64,000 nucleotides of DNA. Origin: Terriglobia bacterium. GTDB taxonomy: Bacteria > Acidobacteriota > Terriglobia > JAJPHL01. This document shows positions 15,368-24,231 of the stretch, piece by piece. The position numbers and the translations under genes were made by a program. Position 1 is the stretch's first letter, and the number at the start of each line of letters is the position of its first letter. A model generated the notes under the pieces. It was not told the origin of the DNA. It saw nothing but the letters and a program-made list of their open reading frames with translations, and searched no databases. The stretch covers positions 270,180 to 334,179 of the forward strand of contig JAJPHL010000068.1 of assembly GCA_021325275.1 (NCBI GenBank), given 5' to 3'.

Positions 15368-17470
15368 TTATTTCTCAATCCCAACTTCACTCATCATCCA
15401 GGCGTACTCGAACGCTTTGTCTTTCAACTGATCGTAACGGCCCGACGCGCCGCCGTGTCCCGCGGGGTCCATTTTCACTTTCAGCAGCAGCGGATTGTGA
15501 TCCGTTTTCATCGCGCGCAGCTTGGCGACGTATTTCGCCGGTTCCCAGTACATCACTTGACTGTCGTTGAAGCTGGTTGTGACGAGAATCGCCGGATAAT
15601 TCTTCTTCGCGACATTGTCGTACGGGCTATAAGTCAGCATGTAGTCGTACGCGGGCTTCTCATTGGGATTGCCCCACTCGAGATACTCGCCCACGGTCAA
15701 GGGTAGCGTCGCGTCCATCATCGTGTTCATCACGTCGACGAACGGAACCGCCGCGTGCACGGCGCGGAACAGATCGGGACGGAAGTTGGTCACCGCGCCC
15801 ATCAACAATCCGCCCGCGCTGCCGCCCTCGATCACCAGGCGATTCGGCGTCGTCCATTTTTCCTTCACGAGATACTCGGCGCAATCGATGAAATCGAAAA
15901 ACGTGTTCTTCTTGTTCATCAACATGCCGTCCTCGCGCCATTTTTCGCCCATCTCGTTGCCGCCGCGAATATGGGCGATCGCGTAGGCCATCCCGCGGTC
16001 GAGCAGGGCCAGACGCGACGAAGAAAACGTCGGCGGCGTGGGAATGCCGTAGGATCCATATCCGTAGAGGAAGAGCGCGCCTTTGCCGTCGCGCGCAAAT
16101 CCTTTCTTGTAGACGATGGAAATCGGAACCTTTGTGCCGTCGCGCGCCGTCGCCCACAAGCGGCCGGATTCGTATTTCGTGGGATCGTAGCCGGGCGTTT
16201 CCTGCTGCTTCAACAGCGTGGATCTTCCCGTTTTCGTGTCGTAGTCGAGGACGCTATTCGGTGTGATCAAGCTCTGATAGTTGTAGCGATACGTTTGCGA
16301 ATCCCAATCCGGCGTGCCGGCCGGGAATGCGGAGCATACGGGCTCGGGAAACGCCACGCTCGACCATCTTTTCGCGGCGAACGAGTAGACGCGGATCCGC
16401 GGGAGGGCCTGCGACGTTTCGCTGGAGACTAAGAAGTCGCGGAATAAGTCGATGTCGTTGATCAGCACCTCGTCGCTGGGAGCAAGAAACGGCTTCCAAT
16501 CTTTTCCCGGCGCGGCGTCGGTCGACGTGACGATTTCGAAATTGCGATTGTCGCGATTCGTGCGGATGTAGAACAGGCCCTCGCGATGATCGGCGTAGTA
16601 GCGGTGCTTCTTGGCGCGCGGCAGAAGCACGGCGAACGTTCCTTGCGGATGATCGGCGGCGAGGTACAGGTTCTCGTTGGTGTCTTTGCTCTCGCTGTCG
16701 AGAATCAAATATTTTTTGTCACGCGTTTTCCCGACGCCGAGGTCGTAAAGCTCATCCTTCTCGTTGTAGATTTCCTGAAAGTCCGCCGACCCGAGCACGT
16801 GGCGATAGAAGCGGTCCGAGCGCTTTGTCACCGCGTCTTCGGTCACGAGGAAGAGCGTCTTGTTGTCGGCGGCCCATGCGACGCTCGTGACGCGCTCGGT
16901 CGTGTCGGGCAGCGTTTGTCCCGAGCGCAGGTCTTTCACGCGCAAGCTGTACTGGCGGAATCCCGTGAAATCCACGGTGTAGGCGACCTTCTGCTGATCG
17001 TCGCTCAACTCGAAATCGCCGACGCCAACGAACTTGTGATCTTTCGCCAGCTCGTTGGCATCGAGCAAAACTTCCTCGGGCGCGGTCATCGCACCTTTGC
17101 GGCGGCAGCGGATGGGATACTGCTTGCCTTCTTCGGTGCGCGTGTAATAAAGATACTCGCCGCGTCGCGTGGGCACGCTCAGGTCGGTTTGCTTGACGTG
17201 GCTCAGCATTTCTTTGTATAACGCGTCGGCGAACGGCTGGAGATGTTTGGTCATCGCTTCGGTGTAGGCGTTTTCTGCTTCCAGGTACTGCACGACCTTG
17301 GGATTCGACTTTTCGCGAAGCCAAAAATAATCGTCGGTGACGGTTGCTCCGTGGCGAGTTTCCTTGTGATCGACAATCGGCGCGGCCGGTGGCGTGGGAC
17401 CTTGCGCCAGCGCGAAAACGGTGGAGAGAAAAAGTAAGAATGCTGACGTGAGGCGCGAGCGTTTCGACAT
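15368..17470 (-). CDS. Exported oligopeptidase B-like S9A peptidase
   Basis: 700 residues with signal peptide RLTSAFLLFLSTVFALAQG. Prolyl-oligopeptidase architecture: an N-terminal beta-propeller and a C-terminal hydrolase domain. Nucleophile in EGGSAGGLLMG (Ser near residue 550), Asp in TSFNDSQVMYWEP (near 637) and His in DPAGHGGASGR (near 668). The segment order matches oligopeptidase B (ptrB), which cleaves peptides after basic residues. It is divergent from the kinase-propeller gene with only 64 bases between the starts. Confidence 0.9.
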   Translation of the reverse strand: MSKRSRLTSAFLLFLSTVFALAQGPTPPAAPIVDHKETRHGATVTDDYFWLREKSNPKVVQYLEAENAYTEAMTKHLQPFADALYKEMLSHVKQTDLSVPTRRGEYLYYTRTEEGKQYPIRCRRKGAMTAPEEVLLDANELAKDHKFVGVGDFELSDDQQKVAYTVDFTGFRQYSLRVKDLRSGQTLPDTTERVTSVAWAADNKTLFLVTEDAVTKRSDRFYRHVLGSADFQEIYNEKDELYDLGVGKTRDKKYLILDSESKDTNENLYLAADHPQGTFAVLLPRAKKHRYYADHREGLFYIRTNRDNRNFEIVTSTDAAPGKDWKPFLAPSDEVLINDIDLFRDFLVSSETSQALPRIRVYSFAAKRWSSVAFPEPVCSAFPAGTPDWDSQTYRYNYQSLITPNSVLDYDTKTGRSTLLKQQETPGYDPTKYESGRLWATARDGTKVPISIVYKKGFARDGKGALFLYGYGSYGIPTPPTFSSSRLALLDRGMAYAIAHIRGGNEMGEKWREDGMLMNKKNTFFDFIDCAEYLVKEKWTTPNRLVIEGGSAGGLLMGAVTNFRPDLFRAVHAAVPFVDVMNTMMDATLPLTVGEYLEWGNPNEKPAYDYMLTYSPYDNVAKKNYPAILVTTSFNDSQVMYWEPAKYVAKLRAMKTDHNPLLLKVKMDPAGHGGASGRYDQLKDKAFEYAWMMSEVGIEK

Positions 17471-17534
17471 AGCGCGAGTCTAGCAGGATTTGGCGATGCG
17501 TGGCCGCCGCTCGACCGTGCTAAGATCGCTCGAC

Positions 17535-20123
17535 ATGTCTCCTGGCACGAAGCTTGGGCCGTACGAAATCGTCGCGCCCCTCGGCGCCGGCGGGATGGGC
17601 GAAGTGTACCGCGCGCGCGACACGCGTCTCGGCCGCGAGGTGGCGATCAAAGTATTGCCCGCATCGTTCACCGAAAACACCGATCGTCTGCGCCGCTTCG
17701 AGCAGGAGGCGCGCACCACAGGCATGTTGAATCACCCCAATATTCTGGCGGTTTACGACGTGGGCACGCACGAGGGCGCGCCGTATCTGGTGACGGAATT
17801 ACTGGAAGGGAAAACTCTGCGCGAGGAACTGCCGATCCCGCGCCGAAAAGCCCTCGACTACGGCAAGCAAATCGCCACGGGACTGGCGGCCGCGCACGCG
17901 AAAGGCGTCACGCATCGCGATCTAAAGCCGGAGAACCTGTTCGTGTGCCGCGACGGCCGCGTGAAGATTTTGGATTTTGGCTTAGCCAAAGTGGAAGCGC
18001 CCGGCGCAGAAATGACGCGCACCGCCGGAACCACGCCAGGAGTCGCGCTGGGAACGGTCGGCTACATGTCGCCGGAGCAAGCGCGCGGAGAAGGCGCGGA
18101 TGCGCGCTCCGATATTTTCGCGTTCGGCGTGATCCTCTACGAAATGCTCAGCGGCGAGCGCGCGTTTCATCGCAACACTTCGTTTGAAACGCTCACCGCT
18201 ATCTTGAAGGACGATCCACCGCCGCTGCCCGACGCCGCGATGGAACGAGTGGTGCGCCGGTGTCTCGAGAAATCGCCGGAGCAGCGTTTTCAATCGGCCA
18301 GCGATTTGGGATTCGCGATCGATGCGATGTCGGGCATGTCCGGCAGCACCGTTGCGCAACCCGCTGCGACCGATGTGCCGCGACCGCGCCATGCGATGAC
18401 AGCGGTCGCCGTCGTGGCCGCCGCGCTTTTCGCCGCTGGAGTCTTCACGGCGGGCCAGTGGTGGCAAGCGCGCCGCGACACCGTCACGACCGGATGGAAG
18501 GCAACGCAACTCGGCGGCGCGGAAATGGCCACGAACCCGCGCATTTCACCGGACGGCCACACGCTGGCGTTTCTGGCGATGGTCGAGGAACTCACGCAAG
18601 TGGCGGTGATGAATCCGGAGTCGGGCAGTTGGACGATTCTCACGCATGATCGCACGCTGGGAGAAGTGGACAATCTCTGCTGGTCGCGCGACGGCTCGAA
18701 GATTTATTTCGATCGTGTCTCGAGCATTCCCAAAGGCATCTACACCGTTTCCGCCCTGGGCGGCGAAGAGCGTCTGATATTGGAAGATGCGGCGTCACCG
18801 GAGGCGTTGCCCGACGGCAGCCTGGTGGTGATGCGCATCAATGCCAAGCGGAATACGCAAGCGTTTCGCTTCTGGCCGGACTCCGGGAAGTTGGAAGCGC
18901 TGGGTGATCCGGGCTTGCTCTGGATCGCTCCTTTTTCCGTGGCACCCGAGGGCGGCGCACGCCTCACCCTGGATGGCTCGAAGGTTTTGTTTGCCGCGAT
19001 CCCCGCCAACGCTTCGAAATCCCCGGCTCCGCATCTCTATTCTTTGGACTTCTCGACCAAGCAGATGCGCCAGCTTGCACCCGACTGGGCGATTTCACCA
19101 GCTGTTACTAACATCGCGCTGGCCCCCGATCCGGTCACGCGCCGGATTTACGTAGGCCTGATTGTTCGCCGGTCGTCGACGATATTTTCGCTCGACCCCG
19201 ATGGAAACGGTCCTCCACGGCCGGAGATGTCCCTGACCGAAGAGCTCAACGGCTTTGATTTTTCGAGCGACGGCACGTTGTTTACCGGTCAAGCGAACTT
19301 TCCGACGGAACTGCTTCGCTTCAATGCCACGCGCGGTGCGCCGGAACGCCTCACGAGTTGGCGGGGCGCACTATCGAGAGGCGTTGTTCCGTTGCTGGGA
19401 GGTTCGGTGATGCTTCCCGCGTTTGTCGCCGACAAGGAACGAATCTTGGTGTTCCGGCCCGGCAAAGATCCCACAAATTTTCTCAGCACCGATGAGGAGA
19501 CCGCCGCTCCCGTGGTCCGGCTCGGCGAGAAAGAAGTGGCTTTCCTGGCAGGCAGTGGATCCGAGCGCAGCCTCGCGGTCGCCACACTGTCGGACGGCCG
19601 AATCGTCCGGCGTTTTCCCGCGACAAAAGGCTTGGTGATCGCCGCTTTGGCGTCGGCCGCGGATGGCGGCGAACTGTATTACGTGTCCAGCGGCGACGTT
19701 TGGAGAATCCCGGCGCAGGGAGGCGATCCGCGCAAACTGACCGTCGGTGACCAGATCGCCGCCGATCCTCGCGGCAAGGACCTGATCGTTCTGCGCAACC
19801 AGCAGGACGCCGTTCATCTCATTCGCGTGTCGTTGTCCGATGGTTCCGAGCACCCGATTCCGTTCAATAGCGATTTGCGCATCGTGTGGCTCAGTCCGCA
19901 TAGTGTGGCGGGGGATGGCCGCATCGCGATCACCGTGTCTTCGCCGGATCGCTGGTTCTACAGCGCCGCGGTCCTCGATCCAGCGACCGGAAACGTGGAG
20001 AAACTTCCGGTGGACTATCGCGGCGACATCGATCATCCCGCGTGGACGCCGGACGGCCATCTCATCGCCTCGGGAGTCCCGGAACGCGAATCGCTATGGC
20101 GCTTCCGCCGCGAAAAACCGTAA
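17535..20123 (+). CDS. Membrane Ser/Thr protein kinase with periplasmic beta-propeller
   Basis: 862 residues. The kinase domain (about 8-270) has glycine loop GAGGMGEVY, Lys in VAIKVLP, catalytic HRDLKPEN (Asp129), DFG (Asp147) and SPEQARG. One membrane helix follows (about 288-308, AVAVVAAALFAAGVFTAG). The remainder resembles TolB/PD40-type propeller repeats such as NPRISPDGHTLAFLAM and LCWSRDGSKIYFD. This layout is abundant in Acidobacteria; the propeller probably senses an envelope ligand. The ATG at 17535 starts just before the kinase fold. Confidence 0.92.
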   Translation: MSPGTKLGPYEIVAPLGAGGMGEVYRARDTRLGREVAIKVLPASFTENTDRLRRFEQEARTTGMLNHPNILAVYDVGTHEGAPYLVTELLEGKTLREELPIPRRKALDYGKQIATGLAAAHAKGVTHRDLKPENLFVCRDGRVKILDFGLAKVEAPGAEMTRTAGTTPGVALGTVGYMSPEQARGEGADARSDIFAFGVILYEMLSGERAFHRNTSFETLTAILKDDPPPLPDAAMERVVRRCLEKSPEQRFQSASDLGFAIDAMSGMSGSTVAQPAATDVPRPRHAMTAVAVVAAALFAAGVFTAGQWWQARRDTVTTGWKATQLGGAEMATNPRISPDGHTLAFLAMVEELTQVAVMNPESGSWTILTHDRTLGEVDNLCWSRDGSKIYFDRVSSIPKGIYTVSALGGEERLILEDAASPEALPDGSLVVMRINAKRNTQAFRFWPDSGKLEALGDPGLLWIAPFSVAPEGGARLTLDGSKVLFAAIPANASKSPAPHLYSLDFSTKQMRQLAPDWAISPAVTNIALAPDPVTRRIYVGLIVRRSSTIFSLDPDGNGPPRPEMSLTEELNGFDFSSDGTLFTGQANFPTELLRFNATRGAPERLTSWRGALSRGVVPLLGGSVMLPAFVADKERILVFRPGKDPTNFLSTDEETAAPVVRLGEKEVAFLAGSGSERSLAVATLSDGRIVRRFPATKGLVIAALASAADGGELYYVSSGDVWRIPAQGGDPRKLTVGDQIAADPRGKDLIVLRNQQDAVHLIRVSLSDGSEHPIPFNSDLRIVWLSPHSVAGDGRIAITVSSPDRWFYSAAVLDPATGNVEKLPVDYRGDIDHPAWTPDGHLIASGVPERESLWRFRREKP

Positions 20124-20127
20124 CAAA

Positions 20128-20220
20128 GACAAAAGAACTGCAACCGCCGATGAACGCAGATGAACGCCGATAAGAAAAACGCGGCCTATCGGTGTTCATC
20201 GGCGGTTGCAGTTTCTTGTC
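20128..20220. repeat. Intergenic inverted repeat B2
   Basis: Left arm 20128-20173 (CTGCAACCGCCGATGAAC inside) and right arm 20185-20220 pair. Compared with B3 and B4, the unit CAGATG has become CCGATG on the left, with the matching CATCGG on the right: a substitution kept on both sides. It sits between the convergent stops of the kinase gene and the VOC gene. Confidence 0.88.
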
Positions 20221-20222
20221 TT

Positions 20223-20588
20223 CTATCTGGTCGACAACAGGAATTGGTTGCCATCAGGGTCTTTGAAGATGGCGAACGTGCCCCAATGTTCTTTTTTTGG
20301 CGGCGACACGAATTCCACGCCCTTCGCGACGAGTTCTTCGTGCGTTTTTTCCACCTTGTCGCAGAAGAACGAAGCCGGGAAGAACTTGCCGATGCGGTCT
20401 TCCATGCCCGGCGGCGTGAACAACGTCAGCAGCACGTCGTCGCCGGGGATCGATAGTTCGATCCAGCGCTGTTTGTCAGTGAAGGGGCGGTCGGTGGCGA
20501 TGCGGAAGCCGAGTTTCTCGGTGTAGAAAGTCAGCGCGCGGTCTTGGTCGGTGACGGGAATGTTGATGAGCTTGATGCCTTTGATCAT
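20223..20588 (-). CDS. VOC (glyoxalase/bleomycin-resistance) superfamily protein
   Basis: 121 residues with one VOC module pair. It begins KLINIPVTDQDRALTFYTEK, the typical first strand and helix, and ends FAIFKDPDGNQFLL, containing the metal-site Glu/His region (here Asp/Asn-rich). The metal residues are only partly conserved, so the activity cannot be named. Confidence 0.85.
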   Translation of the reverse strand: MIKGIKLINIPVTDQDRALTFYTEKLGFRIATDRPFTDKQRWIELSIPGDDVLLTLFTPPGMEDRIGKFFPASFFCDKVEKTHEELVAKGVEFVSPPKKEHWGTFAIFKDPDGNQFLLSTR

Positions 20589-20638
20589 GTTTTCGAGATT
20601 AAGGGCGCGTGCCGCGGTTCGTCAATCCGATTTCGCTT

Positions 20639-20661
20639 ACTATATGGTATTGTACTATAGT
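20639..20661 (+). promoter_or_regulatory. Possible operator/promoter of the HTH gene
   Basis: AT-rich site in a GC-rich background. ACTATA (20639-20644) and TATAGT (20656-20661) form an inverted repeat, and TACTATA is repeated directly 15 bases apart (20638 and 20653). It reaches the GTG start of the HTH gene, as expected for an autoregulatory site on a nearly leaderless transcript. This is inference only. Confidence 0.35.
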
Positions 20662-20959
20662 GGCGAAGACCATAGCGGTTGACGAATACGTTCTCGACGT
20701 CCTGATGCGCGACATCGTGGGGCACGACCGCATGCCCTCGGCGTTTCTCGTGTATTTGCATTTGTGGAGCGAATCGCACCGGCAGTCGAAGGCGTGGGTG
20801 CGTGCGAGTCACCGTACAATTGCCCAGTCGGCAGGTCTGTCAAAGAGCTCGACGCAGAAGGCCATTCGCTATCTCGAAGGCCGGACACTGGTGCGGTCGC
20901 GCCGGGCGTCGCGAACTGCCACGCCGGAATATCGTGTGTTGCGGACGTGGCGGCGTTAA
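20660..20959 (+). CDS. Small helix-turn-helix DNA-binding protein
   Basis: 99 residues. A C-terminal winged-helix region contains SHRTIAQSAGLSKSSTQKAI, a helix-turn-helix, followed by a basic wing (RSRRASRTATPEYRV). The GTG at 20660 is chosen because the family-like part starts there (VAKTIAVDEYVLDVLM); the upstream frame codes nothing recognisable. Similar short proteins occur in Acidobacteria. Its stop overlaps the convergent glycosyltransferase gene by four bases. Its target is unknown, perhaps its own promoter. Confidence 0.7.
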   Translation: MAKTIAVDEYVLDVLMRDIVGHDRMPSAFLVYLHLWSESHRQSKAWVRASHRTIAQSAGLSKSSTQKAIRYLEGRTLVRSRRASRTATPEYRVLRTWRR

Positions 20960-21990
20960 CTCACTAGTTGGCGATAAACGGCCAGCGTTTCTTGCGCACA
21001 GCGCTCCCAAGTGAATTGCCTGGCGTGGCGGCGGCCTTTCTCCGACCATTGTTTCGCCCACGCGGAGTCTTCCAGAATTCGCGCGGCGGCGTCCGCCATC
21101 CCGCGATCGTCGTCGGGATCGAACAACTGCGCGGCGTCACCGGCGATTTCGGGGATCGACGACGTCCGTGCCGCGATCACGGGCACACCGCGTGCCATCG
21201 CTTCGAGGACCGGGAAGCCAAAGCCTTCTTCGTACGAGGGAAAAAGCAGCGCCGACGCGCCGGCATAGAGACGATCGAGCGCCGCTTCGTCGCAGTGCCC
21301 GGCAAATTCCACGCGGCTTGCGAGACCCGCCCGGCGCACGTACTCCTGCGTCGCTTCCGCGCCGTAACCCACGCCGCCCGCGACAATCAATCGCACACGC
21401 GGCGGCAAGCGCTCGATGGTCCGCACGGCGGCCAGTGTATTCTTGCGCGTTTGCACCACGCCGACCGTAAGCAAGTACGGCTCGTCCGGCGTTTCGCGCG
21501 CCACCATGGCGGCGGGATCGATACCGTGATGAACCACGGTGATCTTCGCCGGGTCCACGCCGAGGACGCGGCAAATCTCGTCGCGCGTGTATGCGGACAC
21601 GGCGATTAACGCATCGGAACGCGACACGGCGTCGCGGATCACTTTGCTGAACTTTGAATTAAACTCCGGCGACGAGTAACGATCGCTCGAGAGCGGAAAA
21701 ATGTCGTGGATCGTCGTGACGGTCCGCCGAAATCTCAAGGCAGGCAGCCGCTGATTGAGTCCATGAAATATGTCGATGTCGCGGGGCAGGAGAAAACGAA
21801 ACGGTTCTTGCAGGATTCGTCGCTGGAAGTTCGGAAACGTGCGCTTGAGCGCCGAAATGCTCCGCGGCCGCGCAGCCAGTGTGAGGACCAGGTCCGTTGC
21901 CGCCAGTGATTCTACTAGCCGGCGAGAATAGCGTGCCACGCCGGTCGGCTGGGGGGCTACGGAATATGTGGCGTCAAGCGCAACGCGCAT
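20956..21990 (-). CDS. GT4-family glycosyltransferase
   Basis: 344 residues with GT-B fold. N-terminal MRVALDATYSVAPQPTGVAR is the acceptor-side start common in GT4 mannosyl- or rhamnosyltransferases. Donor-site motif SYEEGFGFPVLEAMARG has the E-x7-E pair of retaining GT4 enzymes. It may act in polysaccharide or lipid-linked glycan synthesis, but no other glycan genes are adjacent. Confidence 0.88.
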   Translation of the reverse strand: MRVALDATYSVAPQPTGVARYSRRLVESLAATDLVLTLAARPRSISALKRTFPNFQRRILQEPFRFLLPRDIDIFHGLNQRLPALRFRRTVTTIHDIFPLSSDRYSSPEFNSKFSKVIRDAVSRSDALIAVSAYTRDEICRVLGVDPAKITVVHHGIDPAAMVARETPDEPYLLTVGVVQTRKNTLAAVRTIERLPPRVRLIVAGGVGYGAEATQEYVRRAGLASRVEFAGHCDEAALDRLYAGASALLFPSYEEGFGFPVLEAMARGVPVIAARTSSIPEIAGDAAQLFDPDDDRGMADAAARILEDSAWAKQWSEKGRRHARQFTWERCAQETLAVYRQLVS

Positions 21991-22011
21991 TCCGACAGTA
22001 TTTCATGGTAG

Positions 22012-22097
22012 GCGGTTTTTTCACCGCAGAGACGCAGAGGCGCAGAGAAAAACCAGGTTCTCTCTGCGCCTCTGCGTCTCTGCGGTGAGAAAACCGC
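22012..22097. repeat. Intergenic inverted repeat A3 with compensated variant
   Basis: Arms 22012-22053 and 22060-22097 are complementary and start and end with GCGGTTTT / AAAACCGC. The left arm reads GCAGAGGCGCAGAG and the right CTCTGCGCCTCTGC, so one base differs from A1 in both arms and pairing is preserved. It lies between the glycosyltransferase start and the regulator stop (both minus strand). Confidence 0.92.
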
Positions 22098-22101
22098 TGG
22101 T

Positions 22102-23730
22102 CTAACTCACACCATATTCTTTTAACTTGCGATACAGCGTGGTCTTGCCGATCCCGAGGAGCCGCGCGGCGAGAAGTTTGTCGCCATCCGCTTCCGAGAC
22201 CGCTCGGACGATGGCGCGTTTTTCCAATTCCGCTAAAGGAATGATGCGTTCCTCCAATGGGATCTCGCTCGACGCGCCGGAAGCCCCCGGTAACGGTCGC
22301 CGCGAGGCCGACGAATTCCATCCTGACAACCCCGGAGGACTCAAGGTCGCGCCGCCCGTGCTCACGCCCGGCATGCTCGCGACAAATCCATTTCCATTGC
22401 TGGCCATCGGTGGACGTAACGGCGCGCGCCCATTTTCAGCGAGCGGCGTGTGCGGACGCATTCCGCCGTCGGCCGTGGCCACGTTCGCCATGGTGTTCGT
22501 CAAACTTGTTGGGGACGTTCGACCGTATTGCAAGTTCGTCGTGAGATCCCCGCTTTGCAGCACCGGTCCCGACCCCAACGCCACCGCGCGCTCGATGCAG
22601 TTTTCCAGTTCCCGCACATTACCCGGCCAATCGTAGGCCATCAGGCGATTCATGGCTTCTTCCGACACCGCCATTCGCGGCTTGCCCGCCGGCTTGTACT
22701 TGTCGATCATGTGGTTCACGAGCAGGGGAATGTCGCTCCTGCGTTCGCGCAACGGAGGTAGGCGCATGCTCACCACGGCTAGGCGGAAATAGAGGTCCTT
22801 GCGGAAGCCGCCGTGCTGGATCGCTTGATCCAGATCGCGGTTGGTCGCAGCGATAATGCGCGCTTCAATCTTCACCCGGCGGTTACTGCCCACCGGCCGC
22901 ACTTCTTTTTCCTGCAATGCGCGCAAGAATTTCGACTGCAAATCAACCGGCATCTCGCCGATTTCGTCGAGAAATACCGTGCCGCCTCCAGCCGCTTCCA
23001 GCAATCCTTCTTTGCTGCGGACCGCGCCCGTGAACGCCCCACGTACGTATCCGAAGAGCTCGCTTTCAATGAGCGTGGGAACCAGCGACCCGCAATCGAT
23101 CGGCAAAAACGGCTTTGTGGCCAGCGGTCCCGCCTCGTGGATCGAGCGGGCTACCAGCTCTTTGCCCGTGCCGCTCTCCCCTTGGATCAGCACCGGATAG
23201 TGATTCTGGCTGACCTTAGAGATCAGCTTGAAGAGCTTCAGCATGGGCGGAGAATTGCCCAGCAGACGCGCGTAGCCGCCCTTGCGGAGTTGCTCGCGAA
23301 GCACGAGGTTTTCGTTTTCCAAATCCAATTTCCCCACCAAGCGCTCTAATAATAAACTAAATTCTTCGTTATTAAAAGGTTTTGTGAGGTAATCGTACGC
23401 ACCCAGGCGCATGGCCTGCACGGCCGTGGCGACCGTGCCGAAGGCCGTCATGATGATCACCTCGGTGGCGGGCGAAACCTCTTTGATGCGCTCGAGCAAA
23501 TCGAGACCGGTCATGCCGGGCATCATCACGTCGGCGAGCACAATGTCGACCGAGTCGTCCTCTAGGATTTGCAGCGCACGGTTTCCGTCGCCGGCGGTCG
23601 ATACGCGGAAGCCCTGCGCGGTGGCCAACGCCGCACACAATTCGCGAGAGTGGTCTTCGTCGTCCACAACTAACAAATGGAGAGGTCCCTCGACTTGCAA
23701 TTCTTCGGTATATTCTTCGGTCGCTGTCAT
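22102..23730 (-). CDS. Sigma-54-dependent NtrC-family response regulator
   Basis: 542 residues: receiver domain (about 18-135, LLVVDDEDHSRE and ADVMMPGMTGLDLL with the phosphoacceptor Asp), AAA+ domain with GESGTGKE Walker A, GAFTGA sigma-54 contact loop and FLDEIGEMP Walker B, then a long Gly/Pro-rich linker (about 400-490) and a Fis-type helix-turn-helix (AARLLGIGKTTLYRKLKEYG). The start at 23730 follows an AGAGGTG site; upstream in-frame codons are not receiver-like. No partner kinase is adjacent, so it is an orphan. Confidence 0.92.
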   Translation of the reverse strand: MTATEEYTEELQVEGPLHLLVVDDEDHSRELCAALATAQGFRVSTAGDGNRALQILEDDSVDIVLADVMMPGMTGLDLLERIKEVSPATEVIIMTAFGTVATAVQAMRLGAYDYLTKPFNNEEFSLLLERLVGKLDLENENLVLREQLRKGGYARLLGNSPPMLKLFKLISKVSQNHYPVLIQGESGTGKELVARSIHEAGPLATKPFLPIDCGSLVPTLIESELFGYVRGAFTGAVRSKEGLLEAAGGGTVFLDEIGEMPVDLQSKFLRALQEKEVRPVGSNRRVKIEARIIAATNRDLDQAIQHGGFRKDLYFRLAVVSMRLPPLRERRSDIPLLVNHMIDKYKPAGKPRMAVSEEAMNRLMAYDWPGNVRELENCIERAVALGSGPVLQSGDLTTNLQYGRTSPTSLTNTMANVATADGGMRPHTPLAENGRAPLRPPMASNGNGFVASMPGVSTGGATLSPPGLSGWNSSASRRPLPGASGASSEIPLEERIIPLAELEKRAIVRAVSEADGDKLLAARLLGIGKTTLYRKLKEYGVS

Positions 23731-24231
23731 AAAAACACCTCTTTTTTCTGAATAACGCGCCTGGGTGATACGACCGTGACTCAGTGCACGAACCGTGCCC
23801 AACGTAACTAGTTGCAAGGAAATGACTTTCAACGACGGCCAGTGTCAAAATGGGAATGATTGCAGTTCCGAATCGGGAATCGTCGGCGATCCCCGATTTC
23901 GCAGGGCAGGAATGTCGGAAAGGAACGCGGGAAGCTAGAGGTTGATCATGCTGGTTCGCTTTTGAAGCGGGTCGATGCCCGGTGGGACTGCTTGGGCAAG
24001 GGGCTACCCCTGGCTCGAATCGTCTCTTGCAGCGATTCGCGCTAAGTTGCTGAATCCACACAGGACGCAGACACCTCATAGCCGAACGCCCCCCAGAAAT
24101 TACCACACTACCGAAGTTTTCCTCAGTACTAAGTGCCCAATGGGAGTATGAAACGATAGGACGGAAGGGGGGTATCGCTGGAAATTGGATTATTTTGTAG
24201 TGAAAAACACGACATCCCGTGCTGGGATCTC
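23731..24231. other. 501-base intergenic region with several predicted hairpins
   Basis: No credible gene on either strand. It holds the upstream region of the NtrC-family gene and a run of short stem-loops: CGAATCGGGAATCG pairing with CGATccCCGATTTCG (23869-23901), CGCTT-TTG-AAGCG (23957-23969), GGGG-CTA-CCCC (24000-24010), CGAATCG with CGATTCG (24015-24040). Near 24203-24228 a 5-base stem (ATCCC/GGGAT) followed by T-residues on the minus strand may end the NarL transcript. A structured RNA is possible but unproven. Confidence 0.4.

Noticed and set aside
23755..23800. Sigma-54 promoter (TGGGCAC then GTGCA) before the NtrC-family gene
   Set aside because: Spacing and the -12 element do not match the TGGCAC-N5-TTGC consensus; the string is better explained as a short palindrome GCACG-GTT-CGTGC.
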